Shown here: in pieces, positions 16,070-27,915 of the stretch
Layout of the letters: each line of letters starts with the position of its first letter
Numbering within the stretch: position 1 is the first letter of the stretch
Assembly: GCA_001792895.1 (NCBI GenBank)
Contig: MARA01000009.1
Location: forward strand, 186,001-250,000
Direction: 5' to 3'
DNA length: 64,000 nt
From: Lentinus brumalis
Taxonomy: Eukaryota; Basidiomycota; Agaricomycetes; Polyporales; Polyporaceae
Made by a program: the position numbers and the translations under genes
Notes under the pieces: model-generated
Databases searched by the model: none
Seen by the model: the letters and a program-made list of their open reading frames with translations, nothing else
What the model was told of the DNA's origin: nothing

Positions 16070-18530
16070 ATGGCAGAACTGAATCCGGGGTTCACTGGCA
16101 TACCCCAAACAATTCCCATGGACACTGCGGCTACGCTGCCGCATCCAGTGAGTGAAAATCCCGTCGACTCTTTTATACATATTTGATTCTAAGCTACCAC
16201 AGGCTATGTCGGAGTCTCAGAATGATACCGATGAGGATCGTGGCGCGAAGCTCATGGCATTCTGGGAGTCGCGGAAGACCTTCTTCACCGAAGAGCAGCA
16301 CAGACAGGCCTGGGAGGCAACCGCTGACATTGTGAAGAAGTCTAGCGATGAAATGGTAGAGCGATGGAACAAGGAGATCGATACTCTCCTTGTCTACGTG
16401 CGTCTGTCGCACTCTTGTTAACAACGTATGTACGTAGCTCATTCACTCAACAGGCCGGACTTTTCTCCGCAATTCTCACCGCATTCAACGTCCAATCCTA
16501 TCCGCTCCTCACTCCTCCTCCTCCGGATCAAGTCCTTCTGGCGTTGCAGCAGATATCCCAACAGCTCAGCAGTTACTCCGTGAGCTCGTCCTCCGTCAAC
16601 GCCACCTACCCTGCCTTCAACCTGCAACCATCCTCCCCATCCCCTCCCCCGGAGCGATGGGTCGTCTATCTCAATGCAGTATGGTTCGCAAGTCTCATAT
16701 TCAGCCTCTCGGCAGCGTCCGTCGGTATCATGGTGAAGCAATGGCTGAACCAGTACTCCTCTGGCCTCTCCGGGAGCTCGCAGCATATCGCGCGTATGCG
16801 TCAGCACCGCCTGAACAGCTTGCAGAAGTGGTGTGTTGGCGGGATCGCCGCGATTCTACCTGTCCTTCTCCAGGTGGGCGCGGTGCTCTTCTTTGCCGGC
16901 CTTCTCATCCTCCTATGGGTTCTCCACCAAACCGTGGCGATCGTCGCAAGCACTTTAATTTGCGCTCTGGCGTCCTTCTTGATCGCCACCATCGTCATAC
17001 CAGCGTTTACCAGTGATTGCCCTTACCTCTCTCCAGTATCTTTGGCTATCCGTGAGACCCTGCAGCCCGCCTTCCACTTGTGGTATCGTTTCCGCAAGTG
17101 GTTGAATTCGCAGTATCTGTGCTTGCGGATGCGAAACAATCTCCCGGGCCTGGCAAGGGATCCCCTCATGTCGATCATTGCGAAGATCCTGCGCCGCCTG
17201 TGCAGCTATCCTTCTGACATCTCCCTCGGTCTTCCCACTCGCGGCAGAGAGTTACTTTCTGTCACGAGGAACCAAACCCAATTAGATGGAGACATGGTGG
17301 CCAATGCCTACGCCATCGTCATGGATCACGAGTATCTGGACACCGCGGCGATCTGCTTCACTGACATCAGCCCCGGTGTCGCAGTCCTGTGTTTCGATAG
17401 AATACGAATGCAGGACACGCGACATGGTGGACTCAAACCGTATCACCCATGCATGTGGAGTGGTGTCGTAGTGGCATCACTGTGTTGTCGCTGGACGCCA
17501 CTCGTTGTGCACCATCGCCCCTGGTCGTTTGCCAACCTGAAGACGGCGATTGATTACCTCGTCAGATCCTCTCGCACGTTCCCCGAAAAGTTCAACATTC
17601 CGCCTTCCTCTTGGACACGTCTGTCTTGCACCGACCATCTTCATGCGATACGCAGCGGTAACTCTGACTTGACGATCCACCAATGGTTCAGCGACTGTAC
17701 ACTTGATCTTCCAAGTCTTTTGTTGGCCCATCTTAGCTTTTGGGTGGCAATATTAAATCCTGACTGTGATTTTCTCGGTGGTGACCGGGATCTACGCATT
17801 TCCAGTACGTTGTCGTCTTCTGGCCTCTCAGGTGTCGTGCTGAATTTCGAAACAATATTAGTTGCTGTTGGGATGGCCGAATTTGCCTCACCATCGGGAC
17901 CATGCACGGGATGGAAAGTCCGGATTGATATCCTTGACTGTCTCCTTGGGTGCATTCCCCACCCGAACTCTCCAGAATACGATGAGGGGACCTTTCAGGA
18001 AATAGTACGCCTTGCCAACGGAGTGTTGCTCCACCTCGCCGATGATTTGTTCAAATTTCACAAGGGAGGAGCAATCGAAGACGATCTTGTACTCTCGACG
18101 GTATGGACGGTCTGTAGGGGGTTGCACCGTTTCGAGATGCTGCCACAGTACGGAAAGGTGGCCGGGTTTCCACCACCGCATTTCATGGAGGCAGTACACG
18201 ATTATTGCCTTTGGAAGAGCCAGGATTTGGACCTAACCAACTTTTGGTTGTGGATCCCCCTCCAGGAAGTTCGAAAGCAAGTCGATGCATATCGGTGCGG
18301 AGAGGATAGACAACGACAGGTATGTGCCACTCTGGGATGCTCTCCTTGCCTTGTGCCAGTGGCACTGACATACTTCGCAGAACACTGTACATGCCGGCAC
18401 ATCAGTTGTGACGGAGCACGAGGACGAACACATCCCTACTAGTGTTTGTCTCCGTACGGACATAGAGCCTGGGGAGGGCCTGCGCGAGGCCGCTGCAGTA
18501 TCCCCGGGACTGGCCCCACTCCATAAATAA
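16070..18530 (+). CDS. DUF6535-domain multi-pass membrane protein
   Basis: Member of the large agaricomycete family annotated as DUF6535; no biochemical function is known to me. Four exons fit: 16070-16147, 16203-16397, 16454-18319 and 18381-18530, giving about 762 residues. Start chosen at ATG 16070 (MAELNPGFTGIPQTIP). The family signature begins near residue 45 (AFWESRKTFFTEEQ ... NKEIDTLLVYAGLFSAILTAF, first membrane segment), then a Ser/Pro loop, WVVYLNAVWFASLIFSLSAAS with GIMVKQWLNQY, and two more hydrophobic spans (AAILPVLLQVGAVLFFAGLLILLW; IVASTLICALASFLIATIVI). The C-terminal about 480 residues are soluble and helical-looking. If the last intron is retained the protein ends at 18442. 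Neighbours are a convergent HET gene and, upstream, a gene relic, which suggests a fast-evolving locus. Confidence 0.8.
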
Positions 18531-18951
18531 CGTACGGGTGCTACTGAATCTTCCCCTTCCCTCAATTGTTTCAATTTGGATATTCTCGCGCGTCCACGCA
18601 GTCATAAACATAACCACCCCTCGTCATCAATATATCGACATGTCCATCATGCCCGGGGAGATCGATACCACTACGCATTGGGCCAGCATCCGACCAGAAT
18701 ACATGCTCTTCGACGGCACGGCCTGGCATTGAATTCTGAAAACTACTGTACTGTGTGTCCACACCCAGTGCGACCCGAGAATGTCTGCTCCAAGCAGACG
18801 TGCGTGCGCGACGGTCCGACGGCTGCCTCGTAAGAGATACTAGGGATGTAAACTAGTCGCCGGCAAACTGGAATGGTGAGGAGTAGGTAAAGTGCCATTA
18901 AGTCCTGTTCTGCATGGCGAAGCGGCCTTGGAATGATCTCGTAGTGATGCA
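18531..18951. other. Convergent intergenic region
   Basis: About 420 bp between the stops of the DUF6535 gene (+) and the HET gene (-). Nothing beyond presumptive 3' UTRs was recognised. Confidence 0.5.
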
Positions 18952-20916
18952 TCAGTTGAGCGTTGTTCCCATACGCGCAAGCATATAGTCCCTCGTCGTT
19001 CCATGGCTAGGGGTAGTGTCCGCTGCCGCCAGTAGAAGGAAACCTTCGTGACAGTCCATGCCTTCCTGTAGGGTAGAATGGTTCGATCTTCTCGATCCCC
19101 GCCAGTGGTATGAGGCATCCAGCACCAGCGTCCTTTCAGGATTGATGGAGCAGGGCGTGAAGGAGAGGGTCACGGCGAATTCGGCGTCGAGGTCAAACCT
19201 CTTCTGCAGCGCCGGCCACCGCGAGACATGTCCCTCAAGACAGTCATGTGCAGGGTTGTTCGAGAACTGCATGAGCTCCTCCTCCGCCGGAGGCCAAACT
19301 GTCGGACTGACGGCGCTGATCATCGCCCATACGTGCGCGGGATGTGGGTAATCACCGCGTAGCCCGTCCGAGCGGTGACACTGCCCGACCTTGATGACTA
19401 TTACGCACACGCCCTCGAGCCCGTCGACGAACGTATAGGTTGTCGGGAGGTTGGACTCGGCAGCCTGCAACTCGGCGTTACGGACCTCCAGGCGGTCTGC
19501 GCGAGAGTCACGCAGGAACCTCCGGATGCTATTCTCGTCGAAGCGATAGGGCGCATCGAGGGCGAGCTGCCTCGGCATAGCTGGAATGAAGGTGAGGCGA
19601 GAATCGGAGAGCTGGCCAGGGAGTCGACGATCGTGCGGCGAAGGTGCTGGTCTTATGAGGACTTCTCGCCAGGAGGCGCGTCCTGTGCCATGTCCGGAGA
19701 TGATGTATTTGCCGCCTTCTGTGGGGCGCCTCGTCTGTAGGATACGAGGACTGCGAACACGGTACGAAGGAGTGCGAGAGGAAGCTGCCCGGCTGTCGGG
19801 GTCTTCTTCGAGGCAAAGCAGACCACAGGATCTGCCATCGCGCCAGTAGAGATCTCCGAAGATGGCGTCTCCGCACGCGACAATGGGAATATTGGCCAGA
19901 ATACCATGCGGGGTCACGGCGAACGTGATCTCGTTCAGATCTCCCTCCGACGTCTCGCGGGCTGAATTCTGCTTTGTCCGTCAGCAAGACGCACTACTTA
20001 GCAACACTCAACTCACGCTGCAGTTCGAAAAGGCCTGCAATTGCGTGCGCCGTGGAGGTGCGTACACGATTTTGCTGATTGTGAATGCTGAGGGTGAGGG
20101 CGCGAACAAACACGACTGGATACAATCGTCCAAGAGCTCATCGTCCCACGCGAAAAGCGTCGTGTCCGAAGACTGCTTCATGATCTTCTTCTGTAGTCGA
20201 CGAAACGCGTTCCTCCCCTCTCCATAGAGCGGAGGCATGTGAATGTCGAAGAGCCCGAGCAGGCAATACGCTTCGTCCTCTATCCGCGTCGTCTTCCGCC
20301 TTCCGAACCACGACATCCGCTCGGCAATGCTGAACATTGCGTGGCTGACCTCCAATCGCAGCACAGCGGCAGGGATGCCGAGCTCGCACTCGAGGATAGT
20401 GGCGAAGTCTGACTTCGTCCCGAGTACTTGCCACTGGGAGGAGAGGAAGAGAACGAAGCGGGGAGCGATGAGCTCCTGGAGCGTCCACCCTCGCTGGAAC
20501 CAGATGCTCTGCATGAAGGCTTCGACATCTGCTTCATGGCCATCGCGAAGGCCGGGAAGGAAGAGGACGTCCCGGAGGTACGCATAACAGACGCGGGCGA
20601 CGGCGTAGTAGCGGAACATGGCGTTGATCGCCTCCGAGAGCTCCGCGCTGCTCGTCTTGTCAATGCAGCAGGTGTCGATCCACACCCACTTGTAGCCGTG
20701 GCTCTCAGCGAGCACGCAGCACATCTTGATCTTCGTGCGCATGAGGTCGCGGGGGTTCGTGCCGTCCCTCTCGCATCGCTTTTGGATCTTGCGGACGTCC
20801 TGAAAGGACTGCTCGTGCGTGTCCCAGACGTGCGAGAGAGTGGCATAGCCATCCTCGATGTCCTCGGGGGAGGGGAAGAAGTGGAGCTCCGCGCGGTTTG
20901 TGCTGAGGACCCACAT
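18952..20916 (-). CDS. HET-domain (heterokaryon-incompatibility-like) protein
   Basis: Two exons (20916-20017 and 19968-18952) with a 48-nt intron give 638 residues. Start MWVLSTNRAELHFF is the usual beginning of basidiomycete HET proteins. HET-domain motifs are visible: YATLSHVWDTHEQSFQDV, then YKWVWIDTCCIDKTSSAELSEAINAMFRYY, YAYLRDV, and WFQRGWTLQELIAP with FLSSQW. The domain continues to EDEAYCLLGLFDIHMPPLYGEG near residue 245. The C-terminal half (exon 2) has no repeats or NACHT domain and is of unknown function. In ascomycetes HET domains trigger programmed cell death after non-self recognition (established); such a role here is inference, since HET genes are numerous and mostly untested in basidiomycetes. 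Confidence 0.88.
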
Positions 20917-22516
20917 GGGGAGTGCTGCGCATCGTGGTCACAAACGGTACTTTGCGATAGCAGCAGAGGGAACAACACACCTCTTACGAAGTTAGATGTA
21001 GCAAGAATGGGGACTGACTCGATGGTCACGGATGGAGGACCCAAGTCAGAACGAGTAAACGGACGTAAAGTCGGCCTGCGGATAGTCGATCCTGATGACA
21101 GCGACGAGAGCCAAGAGCCGACAGTGTTAGGACTTGGACGGGGGCCGAAGCAGATGTGTGAGAGGGGGCTAGAGAGACAGAGGAGAGGAAGAGGTCGTAC
21201 GGCGGAACACAGGTATACCGCGGCATGTTGCTGTGCACCCTATTATCGCAGGACCGTCAGTTAACGTTCAGCCAGATATCATCCAACTGCGCGCTGCTCG
21301 TGAGCACGACCTGGCCCCGTGAGCACAACCTGGCCCTGGATCATGTACGACAGGTTCGTGAGCCACGGGCGAAAAGGCCAAACAAGAAAGCGAGCGCCCA
21401 CGATCCATCGCTTGCACGCAGGCACATCGGAGGCGGGACGTCACACCGCGCGCTGACCGCGGGACGTAATTCGCTCTACCCAACTTCACATACTGCTCCA
21501 GACGATCATTAAGATACTCACAGTTCGTTGGAGGAGATCCCTTAGCCATCGTGCGCCGAGCATGTCTCGACTCAACCTCCTTGAGCGTCATGGTGGCCCT
21601 GCGTCCGTTCTGTCTTGCAGTGACTCGAGAGACCGCTGCACGATTGCTTCGCACATCGTTGCTGCCCTGAAACGCGTCGCCCGGTGGTGACTGCAATGTC
21701 TTCATGGCAGCTCGCGGAAATATATTGTGACAGAAGAGATATTGTCCATATCAGATGCACGCCTATGCACGCAGGAGAGCCAGACGGTCGTGCAGAAAGC
21801 ATGTTTTCGAGCGAGCATCGCTTCCGTTAAGCTTTCGAAGTGACCCAGTATATGCGGTACCCGTGCTGAGAGCTGAGCACTTCGTCGTCGAGCCTGAGAA
21901 GCAAAGGGCTGAGTCGGTCGTCGTGGCCGCGGACAAAGGCTGAGCTCCTTACTTACTTACTACTTACTGTATCAACCGGCACTCGGCCCGGCGAGCCGAT
22001 AACAACATAATAACTTGGTCCATGTAACAGTTAGTAAGTAGTGGCAATAGTTCCCGGACCCGGGGTGCTTGACGACGATACGAGACAAGAGACCAGAAAC
22101 AGGCCAATGCTGCTGCTACGGATCACCGCCTCATGTGCCTATACAGAATCTCTCCGCACTGGTATTGGCAGCGCATACATCATGGACTAAGTATTAGTTC
22201 GATTGTATGTATGGTTTGTGCCGTGGCCACATCAATCGCGATCATACTGCATTGAGCGCCACTTCTTGTAGGAGCTTCATGGCAGCACAGAAGCTCAGAG
22301 GTTCAAGTACACTGCTGCCTGACCTCGCTATTTTTTGTACTTCATTCATGGATTGACTGATGCCACAGTGAATTGTTGAAAATTTGGTCTCTCCTTCGAA
22401 CCTTCTAAGGCCCGGGGTGTCATAACCTCGCGTGTGGCTGTGCCCGTGCAAGTTCACAGATTGTACTTACTACTACCCCTAAGCAGGGGCTCCTTCTGTC
22501 TACATTTCCTCTCAAC
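20917..22516. other. Gene-poor stretch of accessory island
   Basis: 1.6 kb with no supported gene. It contains an imperfect tandem pair of a 19-bp unit (gtgagcacgacctggcccc, near 21300-21338), an imperfect inverted repeat (actacttactgt at 21959-21970 against acagttagtaagtagt at 22026-22041), and a segment near 22215-22262 that resembles sequence downstream of the HNH-like gene. A minus-strand open frame of 145 codons at 21268-21705 has no recognisable motif. Confidence 0.5.
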
Positions 22517-23881
22517 ATGCGTCGTTGGACTTCTGAGCCGCGCGCTCTTCCTCTAGGGCCTGGCTGGATCACACTCCTCGAAGATTCATTGAGAATCCAA
22601 AGTGACTTAATAGTCGAAACTACAAGAATCTACCACAAAGTCCTGGAGGTCGAGAGCGCAACGGTCGATCCTCTCGACCTCGTGCGGACGCGTCTCGTCG
22701 GTTACTTCATCCTTTACGCCCCTACTCCCGAATCTCTTGCCGCGGTGGTCGAGCTGTTGCACAAGCAGTCGCTCGCCGGTGCCATCGGTCAGGTATGTTA
22801 CGAGCTTGGCAACGTGCTGCTCGAGCAATTCGTTCGTCCTTGTGAGTCTGCTACCTCTGCGCTGGATTACCTTCGACATTGACAGCGCCGCACTGCCAGT
22901 CATGCGTCGGCGGTTTGAAACGAGCGCATACGATCCTGGGGATGAATATGATAGTGACGAGGAGAAGTCGAAGCGACCGCGTGTTTCAGTGATGATCGAA
23001 CAAGCCCCTCAGAACGCGCGATACGCGAAGATGGTTGTGAGAATACATATCCCCCATCATCAGTGCTGGTGCTCAATGGACGGTCGCAGACGCTTTACAG
23101 AGATGCCTTCCGCTGCAAGCTGACCGACACTTTCGACGTGTGCAGTCTCGTATATATGCCCTTGGCTCAGCGAATCTTCTCCGAAACCGAGGGCGCCGAA
23201 GCGGGACAAATTTACAACCGTCATATAATTCCGGACCTCGCAGCGGACGGCCTCATCGTGAGTTGTCACTATGATTTTGCCGTGTTCTCACTGCACGCAT
23301 TTCCAGAGCAACGAACCCCTGTGGGATCTCTTCGCGAAGCTCGGACTTCCGGAGCTCCGCGCGGAGCTTGCAGATGGCATTCATCGCCTCGAGAACATGC
23401 TCACGTTGCGGGCAGACGTGTGCGGGCTGATGGACGACCTGAATCTTTGCCTCACACCCGTGAAGGGCAAGGTGCGCCTCGCTATCTATTCAGTGCTTGC
23501 CGGTGAATCGTCCGCTTACGCCGTTGGTTCCTGCAGGCTGACGGCAACTACAACGTGGTCCTGTTCGGAAAGTACGCGGAGGAGCGCGAGTCCGTACGTG
23601 GACTGCCTGAGAAGAAGGCATTCTGGCTCTCCAGACGCGTCCCGAATCCGAGCACGAAGTACCTGCGTATCCACGCGACTTGCAGCTACATCGCCCACTA
23701 CTCAGGCGCCATCGAGTGGTCCGAAGATGGCGTAATATCCCGTGTCATTCGGGTTGGAGACGACCAGTGCGACGACGAGGACGTCGACATCCACCACTTC
23801 GTGGATTCCGGTGGCGACGTCATCGACCTCTTCTCATTGAGCGACATCGACGACGACACCGACGCCGATACCTGCAATTAA
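22517..23881 (+). CDS. HNH-nuclease-like (HNH_2-type) fungal protein, possibly degenerate
   Basis: Start MRRWTSEPRALPLGPGW. The N-terminal helical part (ETTRIYHKVLEVES, RLVGYFILYAPTPESLAAVVELL) is typical of an abundant basidiomycete family carrying an HNH_2-like domain. The inferred domain reads RDAFRCKLTD, NRHIIPDL, PLWDLFAKLG, HRLENMLTL, CGLMDDLNLCLTPVKG. The first His and the Asn of the fold are kept, but the usual second His (H..FD) is replaced in CGLMDD, so catalytic activity is doubtful. Supported introns: T/gtgagt after FVRP to ccag/TCATG; after GLI (gtgagttg...ttccag/AGCAAC); after VKGK (gtgcgcc...tgcag/GCTGAC). The join near 23040-23063 is unresolved: the only acceptor leaves the frame off by one and the apparent intron would be about 27 nt. 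The C-terminus is acidic. Either a live gene with an error or an early pseudogene. Confidence 0.55.
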
Positions 23882-24620
23882 TAAACATCTTGACGCTTCT
23901 GGACATCGAGGGCTTGTGGCTTCGGGCAACGACGAGTGGCAGTGGGAACTTGGACGAGTCTTGAGAGACGGGATCCTTCCGGACGCTGCTGTTATATGCC
24001 ATGTATATCATTCGACTCTGTCCGTAGGTGCTGGTAGCACATATACTGAAAATTGGACAGCTAGAGTGTATGATGATATGTGCCGTGAGTAAAAGTAGTC
24101 GCATCAATCCCGGCTGCATTGAGCGCCTGTGCCTCCGTTTCAACTTGCATAAGCTCTTCTTCACTTGAGCTCGACTCCTTCGAGTTGCGGCCCTCAGTCC
24201 GACGAGAAATTACTGTCTCTGAGCTTGCAAATAGTCTTGCTTTGACACAGCCTTCAATACACACACTTGCCATCTACTATGGCATCTTGAACACGGCATG
24301 ATCATCTCGGATACTTACTTGCTGGGATGCGACTAACACGACTCTTGGCTCCCTAGGCAAACGGTCATTAACAGTCATCACCGACGCTCGCGGTGTCTAA
24401 CAGTGCACGAGTACGCAACACATAGCTGACCGACGGAGTGTGCGACGCCGAATCCGGCCGCTGTCAGCCCTGTCAGCCTCGACAGCCTCGATCGCTGTCT
24501 CCCGACCAAGTCAGCCTCAGGCTCGACCGCAACCCCGTCGATAAATACGCGCACTCTCCAGGCTGCTCCTCGTATCTTCTTTGTTCCCTCCCCCGTGTTG
24601 TCCTTTGCTCTCCGCCCGCT
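23882..24620. promoter_or_regulatory. Intergenic region; putative TATA box of coiled-coil gene
   Basis: About 740 bp. The segment 24080-24127 shares blocks (tgtgccgtg, catcaatc, ctgcattgagcgcc) with 22218-22260, on the other side of the HNH-like gene. Near the right end, gataaatac at 24540-24548 lies about 75 bp upstream of the next start codon and is a plausible TATA-like element. No gene recognised. Confidence 0.4.
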
Positions 24621-27415
24621 ATGCCCGCCCTTCCGCTCGTCGACATGCTTTCTCAACGCTATCCTCTTGCTTCCGACGATCTCTTTCTCTTCGCCGACAC
24701 TGAGGCGTTCTGGACATTCTTCCTTGGCGGTACTCTCGTGCTCTCCGCCTTCTGGTTTGTCGTTGTACAAGTCCTCGTCAGGTCTCACGGCAAGGCCGTC
24801 ATCCCAAAGATCGTCTGCGCGGCCATCTTCCAGAGTATCCTCACCGGCAGCCTCCTGTTCCTCGACTACAGCGTCGGGCTTGTCAGCCTCTGGCATCTTG
24901 TCTCGCTCTCGGCCGCGCCCTACTGCCGCTACCTCCGCTACCTCGCTGTCGCCCTCCTCGCTGCTTGGTTCTGGCGACACGTCAAGACCCTCTCCAAGGT
25001 CATCGCCAACCAGCGGGATACGATCGCCAACCAACAGGCCAAGCTCACGACGCTCGATGTCAGCCTCCGAGGCTCCCGTGCCAACGAGGACACCCTCCTC
25101 TCGGACGTCACGCGATTCGCCCGCAAGGTCAGTGCGCTCAAGCACAAGGTCAGCACACTCAAGACGGAACGCACCGCGAAGACCGAGGACATCACAGACC
25201 TCCGGGCCATCCTCGACCACGCCGACGCGCACCTCGCAGACAAGGACGCAGCGCTCGATTGCAAGGACGCTGTCATTCGCAACCAGGCCTCCGCTTCACG
25301 AGTGAAGATCACGGACCTGAAGATCGCCCTCTATGCCGCGCGCTCTGCTGCGGCTGACAAGGAGGCTGGTCTCACGCAGGCCAAGGCTGCTCTCAAGAAC
25401 ACGCAGTCGGTTCTGCGGGACACCCGGAGCGAGATCAAGGTGCGTTGCTCTCGGGATTGGCGCAGGGCTGCTGCTGACCACGAGCGAACAGAACGTCCAC
25501 GAGGCCGCCACCACTCAGGCTCACGAGCTCAAGGACGAGCTCCAGCTAGAGAAGATCCGCGGATGCACCAAGGACGCCGCTCGCAAGGCATGCGAGGACG
25601 CACACACCTCAGTCCTCGCCAACAAGGACGCAGTCATCGGAGACCTCAAGGCTGCGCACGAGGTAGCCTTGTACGCTGGTCAGACCCAGACGAAGGTACG
25701 CCGGTTTTCTGCTTTATCCCCGCATGAAGTCTCACCGGTTTATGCAGATGATCGTCAAGCTGGCGGTCAAGGCCAAGTCGCTCGAGGAGCAGCTCGCTGT
25801 CAGCCTCAAGACACGGGACGCCCAAGGCCAGCTCGAAGGACCTTCAACGAAGGACGCCATTATCTCCGCGCAAGAGGAGTACCTCGCCGTCAAGGACATC
25901 AAGCTCGCCAGGCAGGACGACACCATCGCCAAGCTCACTGCCGACCTCGCCCGCGCCGACGACACTATCTCCCAGCTCCAGTCCAAGTCAGCCGACGCCG
26001 AAGTTTCGCCGCCTACCGTGAGCTTCTCTACCACCACTACGCCCCCGGCACCGCACGCTCCGCTTCAGGAGCAGATGCTCGATGCCGTGGTGGACGAGAA
26101 CGCCCGACTGTACACTCAGGTGGCGGACCTTCAGCAGCAAGTTGACACCCTCATGGATGAGGCCATTATCCGGAGCTGGGAATCGAACGCGCAGGAGGGC
26201 GAGTGGATGGCGCGAGAGAAGGACATGCGCGGGCTCATCTGCAGCCTGTACTCCATCATCCAGGAGTCCGGGCTCGCGCCGACCTCTTCACCTTCCTCTT
26301 CCCCGTCGTCGTCGGGATCTGCGAACTCGAGTGCTACCCTGGTCGACGAGCCAACGACCTCATGTGCTTCCCCTTGCACTACCGTGGCCGCTGTCTCGGG
26401 TCAAGATGAGCAAGACCTCGAGGAGCAACAAGAGACAGTCTTCTCGACCTCGGCGTCGAGCATCCTGCGCTCTGGGCAACTCCTCGCGTCGGACTCACTT
26501 GCGAACGTCGTCACAAGTAGCTCGTCTGAGATGCTCTTCAAGATGGAGTTCGGCATTCTTGAGGACATCTCCTTCACGTCGGAGGTTACTGAGCCCACAT
26601 CCTCCCTGACGAGCTCGAGCTCGGCGGATGTCCAGGCAGCGCTCCCGTGCGAGTCCACGTCGACTGTCCAGCAAGACGGGTCTGAGGAGGAAGCTCCAGT
26701 CCTCCCGGCCTCAACGTCCGCCATCCTGCGGTCCGGGCAGGTCCTCGCGTCCGACTCCCTCCAGGGCATCGTCCTGAGCATCTCGTCCGAGATGCTCTTC
26801 AACGTGGACTTCGACCTCCTTGAGGACATGTCCTTCACGGCGGAGGATACTGAGACCACAGCCTCCCTGACGAGCTCGAGTTCGGCGGATGTCCAGGCAG
26901 CGCTCCCGTGCGAGTCCACGTCGACTGTCCAGCAAGACGGGTCTGAGGAGGAAGCTCCAGTCCTCCCGGCCTCAACGTCCGCCATCCTGCGGTCCGGGCA
27001 GGTCCTCGCGTCCGACTCCCTCCAGGGCATCGTCCTGAGCATCTCGTCCGAGATGCTCTTCAACGTGGACTTTGACCTCCCGGCGGACACGTCCTTCGTC
27101 CTCTTCGAGTCGACTACTTCCTCGGAGGCTTCCCTTGCGCCCGCCTCGTCATCGCACATCGTGGCGAGCATCACCACGGACATGCTCAGCAACGTCACCC
27201 TCGACCTGCCTCCGGCGACTCCCTGCGCCCGTCGTTCTTCCGGACCTCTTGCGGAGTCGCCTATGAAGATGGTCGTGAGCTCCTCCTCCCAGTTGCTCTC
27301 GCGCGTGACCTTCGACCTTCCCCCTCTTCGCCTGGATGACCTCTTGACCTTTGCATTCATTTCACCTTCACCTCACTTTCACTTTCATTTTCTCGATCGT
27401 CTTCACTCTCATTGA
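24621..27415 (+). CDS. Membrane-anchored coiled-coil protein with C-terminal tandem repeats
   Basis: I do not recognise this family. Three exons (24621-25439, 25492-25695, 25748-27415) give 896 residues. ATG 24621 (MPALPLVDML) was chosen because the in-frame upstream sequence looks like a leader. Residues about 28-115 hold three hydrophobic spans (FWTFFLGGTLVLSAFWFVVV; AAIFQSILTGSLLFL; YLAVALLAAWFW). Residues about 120-480 form a long heptad-like coiled coil rich in K, D, A and L, full of motifs such as ANKDAVIGDLK. The last about 340 residues are Ser/Thr-rich and contain an 87-residue unit (SSSSADVQAALPC ... SILRSGQVLASDSLQG ... SSEMLFNVDFDL), two copies nearly identical plus three decayed ones. 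Topology suggests a membrane tether with a cytoplasmic rod. Function unknown. Confidence 0.75.
26611..27077 (+). repeat. 261-bp in-frame tandem repeat inside coiled-coil gene
   Basis: gagctcgag occurs at 26611 and again at 26872, and about 205 bp following each are almost base-identical, so the period is 261 bp (87 codons). Synonymous sites are also conserved, pointing to a recent duplication or gene conversion. Diverged copies of the SSEMLFNVDFDL core lie before (about 26520) and after (about 27170 and 27270). Confidence 0.9.
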
Positions 27416-27629
27416 TTGCTTGAGGTTCTGACACGGTACTGTACGAGTATACTAGGTACGCGCAGTCGCATGCGTACCCGACCGGCACATCCCACTACGA
27501 GCTAGCTTCTACTATACCATAAATCCCTACGACACAACGCCATACTTGTCCCATATAATACGCCCCAGCCCAGATACGATACGATCTTATACTGTAAGTA
27601 CTGTACAATACCCCCCTCCCCTTCCCTGT

Positions 27630-27818
27630 CCCGTGCATCCCCCTCCCACTTAATCCCGCGCATCTCTCACCTTACTTTTCTTAGGACTCGGACTCAGAAC
27701 TGCATAGGACTCGGATCGCATAGGACTCGGATTCCCCTTCCCCTCCCCTAATCCCGTGCATCCCCCTCCCACTTAATCCCGCGCATCTCTCACCTTACTT
27801 TTCCTAGGACTCGGACTC
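27630..27818. repeat. 66-bp direct repeat, two copies 123 bp apart
   Basis: 27630-27695 and 27753-27818 are the same sequence apart from one base (ttttct versus ttttcc before taggactcgg). The unit starts cccgtgcatccccctcccac and ends taggactcggactc. The copies are separated by minisatellite units, so the duplication included part of that array. Confidence 0.9.
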
Positions 27819-27915
27819 GCGCATAGGACTCGGACTCGCGCATAGGACTCGGATCGCATAGGACTCGGATCGCATAGGACTCGGATATCGATTGCATAGG
27901 CCTCGGACTCGTATA
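27700..27915. repeat. Minisatellite of about 16 bp (gcataggactcggatc)
   Basis: Units gcataggactcggatc and gcataggactcggactc are repeated at 27701-27730 and then in tandem from about 27819 to 27910, the last unit reading gcataggcctcggactc. Unit length varies (16-19 bp) by insertion of actcgc. Confidence 0.85.

Noticed and set aside
21268..21705. 145-codon minus-strand open frame between HET and HNH-like genes
   Set aside because: No recognisable motif or plausible splice partners; left as non-coding.
26401..27360. 319-codon minus-strand open frame opposite the coiled-coil gene
   Set aside because: Mirrors the internal repeats of the sense gene and has no independent family match.
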